Origin: an uncultured Lewinella sp.
Lineage (GTDB): Bacteria > Bacteroidota > Bacteroidia > Chitinophagales > Saprospiraceae
Length of the DNA: 6,499 nucleotides
Reading direction: 5' to 3'
Assembly: GCA_938021455.1 (NCBI GenBank)
Contig: CALIGP010000154.1
Span: forward strand, 1-6,499
Part shown: positions 1-6,135 of the stretch, piece by piece
How the letters are laid out: each line of letters begins with the position of its first letter
Position numbering within the stretch: the stretch's first letter is position 1
The notes under the pieces: model-generated
Told to the model about the DNA's origin: nothing
The model's database searches: none
Seen by the model: only the letters and a program-made list of their open reading frames with translations
Position numbers and translations under genes: made by a program

Positions 1-450
1 CTCGTCCACGAACAACTCAATGGACTGCTCAATCACATTAAGGTGACGCTCCAGCTGACCGATGAAGTCGTCTGACTTGTCTACGAAGAGCTCGACGGCG
101 ATCCAGACGTTGTCGTTCACGACGTAGGCTTTGGCGACCTTCTTAGTCATGTTTACGGTATTGACGGCCTTCAGCACGCTCAGGCGCTCCAGCTCTGACT
201 CAATGGGCCAGATGTTTGGGATAACGAGGCGGTAGAACTCCGTATCGTCTTCGTTCACTTCAAAGAAGTAGGAATGCTCTTCGTATTCGAAGGTGACATC
301 GCCGTCACCGTCTACTTCACTAGCCAGGCCAATTTGCTTTAGTACTCCCTGGTAAAGTTCCTGTAATTCCGTTTCGCTCTGGGCGCTAAGGGAGGTATTA
401 GCCGAAAACAGGAGAACAACAAGGAGTAGGGAAGAATAGATAAACTTCAT
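1..450 (-). CDS. Exported YbjN-like protein, C-terminus cut by window edge
   Basis: The reading frame begins at the ATG on the minus strand (plus-strand cat at 448-450) and stays open for 150 codons to the left edge, so the C-terminus is missing. Residues 1-23 form a good signal peptide: MKF, a hydrophobic core (LLLVVLLF) and a SLSA|Q cleavage site. The mature part is acidic and matches my recollection of the YbjN/DUF1790 pattern: an N-terminal helix, a DGDGDVTFEYE strand, a Tyr/Phe-rich strand, an FYRLVIPNIWPIESE segment, a helix rich in Val-Asn-Lys, then a VWIAVELFV strand and a last helix. YbjN-like domains have a type III chaperone-like fold and no established enzymatic activity. In Bacteroidota, exported versions are common and uncharacterised. 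It lies 113 bp downstream of the HtrA gene on the same strand. I found no convincing promoter or Shine-Dalgarno sequence in that gap, which holds two runs of eight T (minus strand). Confidence 0.75.
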   Translation of the reverse strand, partial: MKFIYSSLLLVVLLFSANTSLSAQSETELQELYQGVLKQIGLASEVDGDGDVTFEYEEHSYFFEVNEDDTEFYRLVIPNIWPIESELERLSVLKAVNTVNMTKKVAKAYVVNDNVWIAVELFVDKSDDFIGQLERHLNVIEQSIELFVDE

Positions 451-563
451 AGTAAAATACTGGGATCTGTTAAAAAAAAGGACGATTGTTCAATGCATTT
501 ATCCCCTTCAAAATTGCAGAGATCGCAAAAAAAATCGTTACAACGCTTAAATATAGCCCAAAG

Positions 564-1733
564 CTACTCTACTGTACTACCCAACCGCACCTCAACTTTC
601 ACTTCCCGCTCATCCCGCAGCAGGTTGAGGGTGATAAATTCACCGGGATCATACTTCTCCATTTCCAGGAAATATTCGGTGTTGTTGGTGATTGACTTAC
701 CGTTGATACCCACCAGTACGTCTCCAAGTACCCAATTCCCCCGATTGTCTCGGCTAAGGCCTCGGATACCGGCCTTTTGGCCGGGCCCGTCAGCGGTTAC
801 ATCGTAGACCATGAGCCCGCCTCCACGGCGAAGCTGACGGAACTCGACACCAACCGTAGCCCGACGTACTTCACCATAGCGAATCAGGTCAGGCACTACG
901 TAGCGAACTACGTCAACGGGTATACTGAAGCCAATACCAGCAGATGCGCCAGATGGGCTGTATATAGCCGTATTCACCCCAATCAATACGCCCTTGCTAT
1001 CCAGCAGCGGCCCACCGGAATTACCCGGATTAATGGCAGCATCTGATTGAATCACGCCTTTGATCGGAACGTTCGCCTGGCTGTTAATCTCCCGGTCCAG
1101 CGCGGAGACAATACCCGTTGTGAGGGTTTGATCCAGGCCGAAGGGGTTACCGATGGCGTAAACCGCCTGTCCTACGCGAATGCCTTCCGAAGAGCCGATG
1201 GGAATGGGGATGAGCTCTTTAGCCGGTGCCTCTATTTTCAGCACCGCGAGGTCTTTTTCCTTAGCAACGCCCACGAGGCTGGCCTGGTAGCTCTCGCCGT
1301 TAGCGAGGGTGACAACGGCCTGGGTAGCGCCCTTGATGACGTGATAGTTGGTAATGATGTGGCCGTCTTCATCCCAGACAAATCCCGAGCCCGAGCCAGA
1401 AGGAACCTCAGATACGTCCCTCGACCAGAAGCTCCTTTGTCGGGTCTTCGTGGTAATGTAACAGACGGAAGGAGAAGCGTCTTCGAAGAGCCGGATGGTG
1501 TGTAGCTCGGTGTCGGTGTAGGTCAGGGCTTCTTCCTCCGTCACGTTTTCTAGCGTGCTGTCCATACCTCGTTTCGCGGCGGGTTCCCCTTGCGTAGACA
1601 CCGTTCGTTCGGCGGGTGATTCCGTGGGCGCGGACGCGGGTGCAAGGGAAAACACGGGGGAAGCAGGGAAGAGGTAACGGCCGGCGGCGAAGGCCACCAG
1701 GATGATCAGGAAGGAAAGGAGAAAATTTTTCAC
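564..1733 (-). CDS. htrA: Membrane-anchored Deg/HtrA serine protease with one PDZ domain
   Basis: A 389-residue periplasmic quality-control protease of family S1C. Residues 4-18 are a single hydrophobic segment without a clear cleavage site, so it is probably a membrane anchor. A Pro/Ala/Ser-rich linker follows (about 23-55). The trypsin-like domain spans about 75-285 with the full triad: His131 in TNYHVIKG, Asp161 in EKDLAVLKI and Ser239 in NPGNSGGPLLD. The oxyanion-region motif AIGNPFGLDQTLTTG is intact at about 193-207. One PDZ domain covers about 290-385. The topology resembles DegS (anchor, protease, one PDZ), but the residues around the triad resemble cyanobacterial and chloroplast Deg1/HhoA-type enzymes more. 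The start codon is GTG (plus-strand cac at 1731-1733). An in-frame stop lies three codons upstream and the next ATG is Met57, beyond the anchor, so GTG is the sensible start. No sigma-E-like promoter could be recognised in the 97-bp upstream gap. Confidence 0.93.
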   Translation of the reverse strand: MKNFLLSFLIILVAFAAGRYLFPASPVFSLAPASAPTESPAERTVSTQGEPAAKRGMDSTLENVTEEEALTYTDTELHTIRLFEDASPSVCYITTKTRQRSFWSRDVSEVPSGSGSGFVWDEDGHIITNYHVIKGATQAVVTLANGESYQASLVGVAKEKDLAVLKIEAPAKELIPIPIGSSEGIRVGQAVYAIGNPFGLDQTLTTGIVSALDREINSQANVPIKGVIQSDAAINPGNSGGPLLDSKGVLIGVNTAIYSPSGASAGIGFSIPVDVVRYVVPDLIRYGEVRRATVGVEFRQLRRGGGLMVYDVTADGPGQKAGIRGLSRDNRGNWVLGDVLVGINGKSITNNTEYFLEMEKYDPGEFITLNLLRDEREVKVEVRLGSTVE

Positions 1734-1810
1734 GGGCGGGTTACTTTGGGATATACCCCTTAGTAACGCGCCAACGGGGGGAATGAGTTTAAGCGACGGC
1801 CGTTATTTAG

Positions 1811-1830
1811 GCTATCGGTAAACCGACAGC
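1811..1830 (-). terminator. Stem-loop directly after the ThuA-like gene
   Basis: Immediately after the ThuA-like stop codon the minus strand can form an 8-bp stem, GCTGTCGG/CCGATAGC, with a TTTA loop. One pair is a G-U wobble in the minus-strand RNA, whereas the plus strand would have an A-C mismatch there, so the structure favours minus-strand transcription. The downstream tail (CTAAATAACGG) is not U-rich. It may therefore be a 3'-end stabiliser or a weak terminator rather than a classical intrinsic terminator. Confidence 0.4.
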
Positions 1831-3105
1831 TTACCTCACCCGATACCGCAAACTCTGCCCTCCTCTAAACGGAAAGCGTATGAAGTACACGCCCGATTTT
1901 TGTCCGGGCAGAGAATTAACGCCTTCCTGAAGATCAACCAGACTGATCAGCCGACCACCAGCATCCAGGATCATGGCTTGAGACGGGCCATCCGCCGGTA
2001 CGACTAGCCTGGCTATTCCATCCTCATATTGCACCTGCGGCCGCGCCCCCACAGCCCCTTCCACCGGAGCAGCCGCCAGCCATTCACCCCAACTTTCAAA
2101 ACCGTCTCCATCAAGAAACCGCAGTCGATAGTAAAACCACTCCGTTAGCTTATCCGGGGTATGGCCCAGCTCTCCGGTGAGTTCCTCTGGCGAAGTGACC
2201 GACGCCAGCAAACGGGCAGCGCGTTGATCATACCCTCCGTGTAATTCCACCTTACTGGCGGGCTCATCCGCCAGCTGCCAACGTATACGATCGCTGCCGT
2301 CTTCCCGTTCCAACTCCGTTTGCAGTATGGTAACGGGCAGGGAGATGTCTTGCGCCTCCACCAACCAGCAGACGGCATCGCTTATGTGCTGGCGGAAGTC
2401 GTTCGTCTCATCCGTATAATTACTTCTGGCATGTCCCATTGTCGTATAAAAAGACCGAGCGCCAGAGGGGAAAGTCTGGTACCAGCTTGCTGGCCGGGCG
2501 GCGTCGTAACTGTTTGATCCCGTTGAACGTACTTCCAGCACGGGAACAATGGTACTCACCAGTCCCGTATCGGGCCAGTAATAATATTCTTCGGCTTTGG
2601 CCCAGGGGTCCGGAACGTTATCCGTGCTGGGGTGAGTGCCGATCTTGTCCATTGTTCCCGCAAAATTGTTACTCGTATGCGGAGGGCTATTACGGCGGCT
2701 GCCGCCCACCAGATTAGTATAGAAAGGGTAGCTGGCATCCCGGTACATATCTGTCGCGCCGTGAATCCCCAAAAAAGCACCACCAGCAGCAATGTACGCT
2801 TCCAGGTTTGCCCGCTGAGTAGCGTCAAAGAGATTGTTTCCGGTCGTATTGGAAAACACGATCACTTCGAATGCCATCAGCGCTGTTAAGTCATCAAAGA
2901 TGGCTTCGTCATCGGTGTCTACAATGGTGAAATTTTCCGCATCTCCAATGTCGTCGAACATCCCCGCACTCTGGGAGCGGGTGCCATGATCAAATCCATT
3001 GGTTTTGGTGAAGTGGAGGATGGAGAAGGCCGTCGGGCCTCCGCAACTAACTTGAGCGGCCAACGCCAGTGGCAGGCATAGGAGGAACGGTAACAACACT
3101 TTCAT
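1831..3105 (-). CDS. Secreted ThuA-like domain protein with T9SS type A-like C-terminal sorting domain
   Basis: 424 residues from the ATG at 3103-3105. The frame extends six codons further to a TTG at 3123, but the ATG gives a clean signal peptide (MKVLLPFLLCLPLALA|AQ) and is preferred. Residues about 26-250 resemble the ThuA-like, glutamine-amidotransferase-type fold: ILHFTKTNGFDHGT, EVIVFSNTTG, then AAGGAFLGIHGATD with His115, and ARPASWYQTFPSGARSFYTTMGHAR with His225. ThuA is linked to trehalose and other sugar metabolism, but extracellular members have no settled reaction. Residues about 255-345 form a beta-rich module of the kind often preceding T9SS signals (LPVTIL, RIRWQLADEPASKVELHGG). 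Residues about 360-424 fit a T9SS type A sorting domain: ILDAGGRLISL, then SGVYFIRF and a basic end (RYRVR). The protein is predicted to cross the outer membrane and be released or attached to the surface. The gene starts 77 bp after the receptor's stop codon on the same strand. Confidence 0.87.
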   Translation of the reverse strand: MKVLLPFLLCLPLALAAQVSCGGPTAFSILHFTKTNGFDHGTRSQSAGMFDDIGDAENFTIVDTDDEAIFDDLTALMAFEVIVFSNTTGNNLFDATQRANLEAYIAAGGAFLGIHGATDMYRDASYPFYTNLVGGSRRNSPPHTSNNFAGTMDKIGTHPSTDNVPDPWAKAEEYYYWPDTGLVSTIVPVLEVRSTGSNSYDAARPASWYQTFPSGARSFYTTMGHARSNYTDETNDFRQHISDAVCWLVEAQDISLPVTILQTELEREDGSDRIRWQLADEPASKVELHGGYDQRAARLLASVTSPEELTGELGHTPDKLTEWFYYRLRFLDGDGFESWGEWLAAAPVEGAVGARPQVQYEDGIARLVVPADGPSQAMILDAGGRLISLVDLQEGVNSLPGQKSGVYFIRFPFRGGQSLRYRVR

Positions 3106-3182
3106 AGTGATGAGTTTTAGCAAACATTATCTGGGGGGGGTAGTTCAGCTAATCCGTTGGTAGGGTCTCCGACACAGAAGTA

Positions 3183-5681
3183 TCAAAAATCCAACCCTAA
3201 CCCAAGTAACACATTTCTGCCGGCCTGGGGGTACATTCCTTTGAGTAACGTCTCCTCCCCAGCAAAATTATAGCGGTAACTCCAGCCATTGGAGACGTAG
3301 AGCTGATCGGTCAGGTTACGAATCAACAGGGTCAAGCGTAATTTCGGGCCGCGTTTTGAGGGCATCGTTCGGTCTGTACCCGGGTTCATGGGGGATTCCG
3401 GCAAAGCAACAGCGCGGCGTGCGCCAAAGTCAAAGCTGTAGCTGAGGCGCAGGTCGGTATAATTGTAGGCTTCGAGGGCAGCACCTTCGGTGCCACTGTT
3501 GTCCACGAATCGTTCGCCGACGTACTTGGTCTGCAGGCCAGCCTCCAGGTTGTGCAGTCGGGTATTCACCATCCGGTAATTCAGGTCAAGTGCACCGACA
3601 ACGGAAGGGCTGAAGGCCAGCGGAGCGTCTTCGCGCATTACCTCATCCTGCCCTAGCCAGCCGAAGTTTTCGTCATAGCTGTCCAAAAATTCCGTGTAAG
3701 CTTTCACCCGGTTTCGGCTCAGGGCCAGGTTACCACCAACGGTAAAATCCTCAGAAATACGGTAGCCACCCTGCAGTTCCAGCCCGAGGCGGAAGCTTTT
3801 CGCTACGTTGGTCCGCACAAGTTCACCGACATCGTTGAGTTCGCCAGTAACGACCAATTGATCCTGATAAGCCATGTGGTAGAAGTTGACGCCGTAGTTC
3901 AGGTTTCCCTGCTGGCGACGAATACCAATCTCCGTATTGAGTAGCTTCTCAGGGCGGGGGCGGACCGCCGCCGGGCTTTCGGTGAAGTCGTTCCGGTTCG
4001 GCTCGCGCTGGGCGACGCCGAAACTGGCGTAGGCCTGCCCTCCGCCAGGAAGTTGATAAAGTAAGCCTGCCTTGGGGTTGAAGAAAGTGTGGGTGGCCGT
4101 CTCGTCAATCCGGCTCAGGTCATTGGCAAAGCCAAGGAATTCGTAGCTGACGTGGCGGACCTGGAGGTCGACGTAGGCGGAGAGACGGTCGGCGACCTGG
4201 TAGTTCGTCCGCAGGTAATTGCTGAAGTCTCGCTTAGTGGCGTCGTTGTCGTAGTAACGGTCGCGGATTTCGGAATCGCCGGCTTCGCGGGCCCAGATGA
4301 CTTCACCGTAGTGACCACCGAGGTACTCATTGGCGGAGCCGCCAAAGGTGATGTCCAGCACGGAGGATGGGCGATAGCGCAGGCTATATACCGCGCCGTA
4401 GAAGTGGTTGTCCAACCAGCGGCGGCGGATCAAATCCGTCTCCTCCGCACCACCCTCGCCGGTGTCGATGCCGTAATCGGCGACGTCTTCGCCGGCTTTG
4501 TATTGCTCAAAGTAACCGAGTCCCCGCGTGTAGTGTCCACTGAGGCCTAGGCTCCACTTTCCGCCGAACTCATTGTTGTAGTGCAGCTGGTAGTGGTTTT
4601 GCCGGTAGTTGTCGACTTCGTTGTCGTAGGGCTCGCCTTCTTTTTCGGTACCGACGGAGTTGTAGGTCCGGCCAAACTCATCGATCTCATCCTGGGTTAC
4701 TCCGTTCCAACTTTGGTAAGTGACTTCATTGCCGCCGAAGGCGTTAAAACGCCACACGGCACCTGCGTCCGCGCCCACATACGTTAGCCCTGCGTAGTAT
4801 CCCTGCAGGTCCGCCGAAGCGCGATCCACATATCCGTCGGAGTGCGTCTTGCTAAAGCGAGCGTCAATTTTCAAGCCGTTATCCAGCAGGCCAGAGGTGT
4901 AGTTCACACTACCCCGTCGGGTGCCGAAGCTGCCCAGACTACCGTCCAGACTCAGCTTGGGTTCTTCCCCGATTTGGTTGGTATTGAAGTCGATGGTGGC
5001 CCCGAAGGCACCCGCACCGTTCGTGCTCGTCCCTACCCCACGCTGGATCTGGATGTTGTCCGCCGAGCTGCTGAAGTCGGGCAGGTTCACCCAAAACACG
5101 CCCTGGCTTTCGCTGTCATTATACGGTATGCCGTTGATGGTGACGTTGGTCCGCGTCGGGTCGGAGCCCCGAATCCAGATGCCGGTGTAGCCCGTGCCCG
5201 TGCCGGCGTCAGAGTTGACCACCACGGAGGGCGTCCACTTCAACAGGTAGGGCGCATCCTGACCGAGATTGCGCTTTTGGATTTCTTCTTTGGTGACGTT
5301 GGTATAGGTGACGGGGGTTAATGCATTGGCCCTTGTTGCCGTAACCGATACTTCATCAAAGTAGTAGGCTGTTACTAACTCATTGCCAACTAAAGTAAGC
5401 GTTAGTGGCTTTTCGTCCAGAAAACTATTTATCGATACTTTACTATCAGAGTAGTGTTTATCGAATGAGATATAACCGTTCACATATTCCTTTGGAACGA
5501 TCATAGTGAATCGTCCATTGACATCCGTAATCGTTGTTTGGTTTGTTCCTTCAAGAAGGACCGATACGCCGACTAAAGGTTTCTCTAAGTCATTAGCTAT
5601 AATACCGGTAATCGTCTTTTGCCCCATCAGCCCACCAAAGCAAGCCAGCGCCAGGGCGGCGCAGAATAGAAATCGCATCAT
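3183..5681 (-). CDS. TonB-dependent outer-membrane receptor, predicted thiamin-type substrate
   Basis: 832 residues, predicted to use TonB energy to import a ligand across the outer membrane. Residues 1-20 are a signal peptide (FLFCAALALACFGGLMG|Q). Residues about 22-105 are a carboxypeptidase-regulatory-like domain (PLVGVSVLLEGT, then TDVNGRF). A TonB-box-like segment, DEVSVTATR, lies at 109-117. The plug spans about 120-235 and carries WIRGSDPTRTNVTINGIPYND, ESQGVFWVNLPDFSS and IQIQRGVGTSTNGAGAFGA (about 169-228). The rest is a 22-strand-type barrel ending in Phe, as expected for Bam-dependent insertion. By sequence alone it would be called a FecA-like siderophore or vitamin receptor. The TPP riboswitch in its leader makes thiamin or a related compound the best substrate prediction, as for the TPP-controlled receptors known in other Bacteroidota. 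A second ATG follows directly at 5676-5678. The first about 100 codons after the signal peptide are much more AT-rich than the barrel. No thiamin permease or pyrophosphokinase gene is present in the window. Confidence 0.93.
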   Translation of the reverse strand: MMRFLFCAALALACFGGLMGQKTITGIIANDLEKPLVGVSVLLEGTNQTTITDVNGRFTMIVPKEYVNGYISFDKHYSDSKVSINSFLDEKPLTLTLVGNELVTAYYFDEVSVTATRANALTPVTYTNVTKEEIQKRNLGQDAPYLLKWTPSVVVNSDAGTGTGYTGIWIRGSDPTRTNVTINGIPYNDSESQGVFWVNLPDFSSSADNIQIQRGVGTSTNGAGAFGATIDFNTNQIGEEPKLSLDGSLGSFGTRRGSVNYTSGLLDNGLKIDARFSKTHSDGYVDRASADLQGYYAGLTYVGADAGAVWRFNAFGGNEVTYQSWNGVTQDEIDEFGRTYNSVGTEKEGEPYDNEVDNYRQNHYQLHYNNEFGGKWSLGLSGHYTRGLGYFEQYKAGEDVADYGIDTGEGGAEETDLIRRRWLDNHFYGAVYSLRYRPSSVLDITFGGSANEYLGGHYGEVIWAREAGDSEIRDRYYDNDATKRDFSNYLRTNYQVADRLSAYVDLQVRHVSYEFLGFANDLSRIDETATHTFFNPKAGLLYQLPGGGQAYASFGVAQREPNRNDFTESPAAVRPRPEKLLNTEIGIRRQQGNLNYGVNFYHMAYQDQLVVTGELNDVGELVRTNVAKSFRLGLELQGGYRISEDFTVGGNLALSRNRVKAYTEFLDSYDENFGWLGQDEVMREDAPLAFSPSVVGALDLNYRMVNTRLHNLEAGLQTKYVGERFVDNSGTEGAALEAYNYTDLRLSYSFDFGARRAVALPESPMNPGTDRTMPSKRGPKLRLTLLIRNLTDQLYVSNGWSYRYNFAGEETLLKGMYPQAGRNVLLGLGLDF

Positions 5682-5688
5682 CGCGAGA

Positions 5689-5795
5689 ATAATTTTTCCC
5701 TTCCCAGCATTACCCGGGCAGGTTCCTGATTAAAGAATCTAAAGGGTATAATCTCAGCCGTTCCGGAAGAATTCCGGAGTGGGCACCCCTATTAT
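5689..5795 (-). promoter_or_regulatory. TPP (thiamin pyrophosphate) riboswitch, THI element
   Basis: Read on the minus strand, the conserved THI-element parts occur in order: AGGGGTGCC (P2 5' side), a variable P3 hairpin TCCGGAA-TTC-TTCCGGA, GGCTGAGA plus TTATACCC (the CTGAGA core and P2 3' side), then GGAACCTG, CCCGG-GTAATG-CTGGG (P5 with its loop) and GAAGGGA. These match the TPP aptamer consensus that binds the pyrimidine and pyrophosphate of TPP. A tentative AU-rich P1 pairs ATAAT (5791-5795) with ATTAT (5689-5693). That 3' strand lies only seven bases before the receptor's ATG, and there is no intrinsic terminator between aptamer and gene. Control is therefore probably translational, with TPP closing P1 over the ribosome-binding region. 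The exact P1 boundaries are uncertain; the aptamer core is not. Confidence 0.93.
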
Positions 5796-5801
5796 CGGCG
5801 G

Positions 5802-5830
5802 CGAAGGTAAGAAGAGATATGGAATAAAAG
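5802..5830 (-). promoter_or_regulatory. Candidate Bacteroidota-type promoter for the riboswitch-receptor transcript
   Basis: On the minus strand TACCTTCG (5802-5809) matches the Bacteroidota -7 consensus TANNTTTG with one mismatch. A weaker CTTTT (5826-5830) sits about 16-20 bases upstream, where the TTTG/TTG -33 element is expected. The predicted transcription start falls just upstream of the aptamer's 5' edge, which fits a leader consisting almost only of the riboswitch. The -33 match is poor, so this is a moderate call. Confidence 0.4.
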
Positions 5831-5832
5831 AT

Positions 5833-5879
5833 CGGGGGTTTGTCCAGAGTAAGTCAGATTCGATACAGCTGCACCCCCG
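5833..5879. repeat. Inverted repeat upstream of the receptor promoter
   Basis: A perfect 7-base inverted repeat, CGGGGGT (5833-5839) and ACCCCCG (5873-5879), is separated by 33 bases. It ends three bases from the putative -33 element of the receptor promoter. On the minus strand the second arm is followed by GATCTTTTATT, so it could act as a weak terminator for transcription arriving from the right. It could equally be an operator, or chance. Confidence 0.35.
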
Positions 5880-5911
5880 CTTTTCTCGTACCTTACAGCT
5901 CAAACAAAAGA

Positions 5912-5938
5912 AACCGGTCAGCGCTTGGCCGACCGGTT
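5912..5938 (-). terminator. Strong minus-strand intrinsic terminator-like hairpin
   Basis: The minus strand reads AACCGGTC-GGC-CAAGC-GCT-GACCGGTT, an 11-bp stem with one G-U wobble and a five-base loop, followed by the T-rich tail TCTTTTGTTT. On the plus strand the wobble becomes an A-C mismatch and the following bases are A-rich (CGAAAAAAG), so the direction is clearly minus. No convincing minus-strand gene ends here. It may insulate the thiamin receptor unit from upstream transcription or end a small non-coding RNA. Confidence 0.6.
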
Positions 5939-6012
5939 CGAAAAAAGAGCTTTGAGAGGCTATCTACATACCAAATTTCTGGAGGGCTAATCCTCCGATG
6001 TCGTTATTTCAG

Positions 6013-6135
6013 TGAGATTACGGCTTGTGCCTAAAAACAAATTCGCTTTCCTTTTCTGAGATTACGGCTAGTTTGTGCCATTGTTACAAGTAATTCGCTT
6101 TGTGTATGTCGTCTGAGATTAAGGCTGTTTGTGCC
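6013..6135. repeat. Three-copy short interspersed repeat with mini-hairpins
   Basis: Three related units start at 6013, 6057 and 6114. Each begins TGAGATTA, followed by CGGCT or AGGCT and ending in TTGTGCC or TGTGCC (6013-6031, 6057-6079, 6114-6135). Each can fold as a tiny GGC...GCC stem whose loop length differs between copies (4, 8 and 7 bases). The first two copies are also followed by an identical AATTCGCTTT (6040-6049 and 6092-6101). Spacing is irregular (44 and 57 bases) and the unit is too short and variable for a CRISPR array. Function unknown. Confidence 0.6.

Noticed and set aside
519..545. Terminator after the HtrA gene at the run of eight T on the minus strand
   Set aside because: The run is preceded only by a three- to four-base potential stem (CGTTGTAACG), too weak to support a terminator.
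777..1505. Plus-strand frames opposite the HtrA gene
   Set aside because: The minus-strand frame has the complete protease triad and PDZ domain; the opposite frames show no domain.
3133..3140. Run of eight G in the receptor-ThuA gap as a phase-variation tract
   Set aside because: It is outside any well-supported coding frame and a single run gives no evidence of length variation; comparing several isolates' reads would be needed.
4089..5321. Several plus-strand frames of 68-159 codons opposite the TonB receptor
   Set aside because: They are antisense shadows of a GC-rich, well-supported receptor gene and show low-complexity Val/Gly/Ala-rich translations.
5893..6000. Minus-strand open frame ending at a stop near 5893 next to the terminator hairpin
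   Set aside because: About 36 codons after an in-frame stop with no usable start codon; the hairpin lies inside the frame instead of after it.
5840..6034. Plus-strand 64-residue frame across the terminator hairpin
   Set aside because: It runs through an inverted repeat and a strong minus-strand hairpin, has no recognisable features, and faces the receptor unit. Probably non-coding.
6056..6064. CTGAGATTA in the repeats as a second TPP riboswitch, since the same nine bases occur in the real one
   Set aside because: It lies on the opposite strand to the real aptamer and lacks the GGGGTGC, ACCTG and GTAATG elements; a coincidence of a short string.
6013..6135. CRISPR array
   Set aside because: Only three units, with internal length variation, spacings of 44 and 57 bases, and no cas-like gene nearby.
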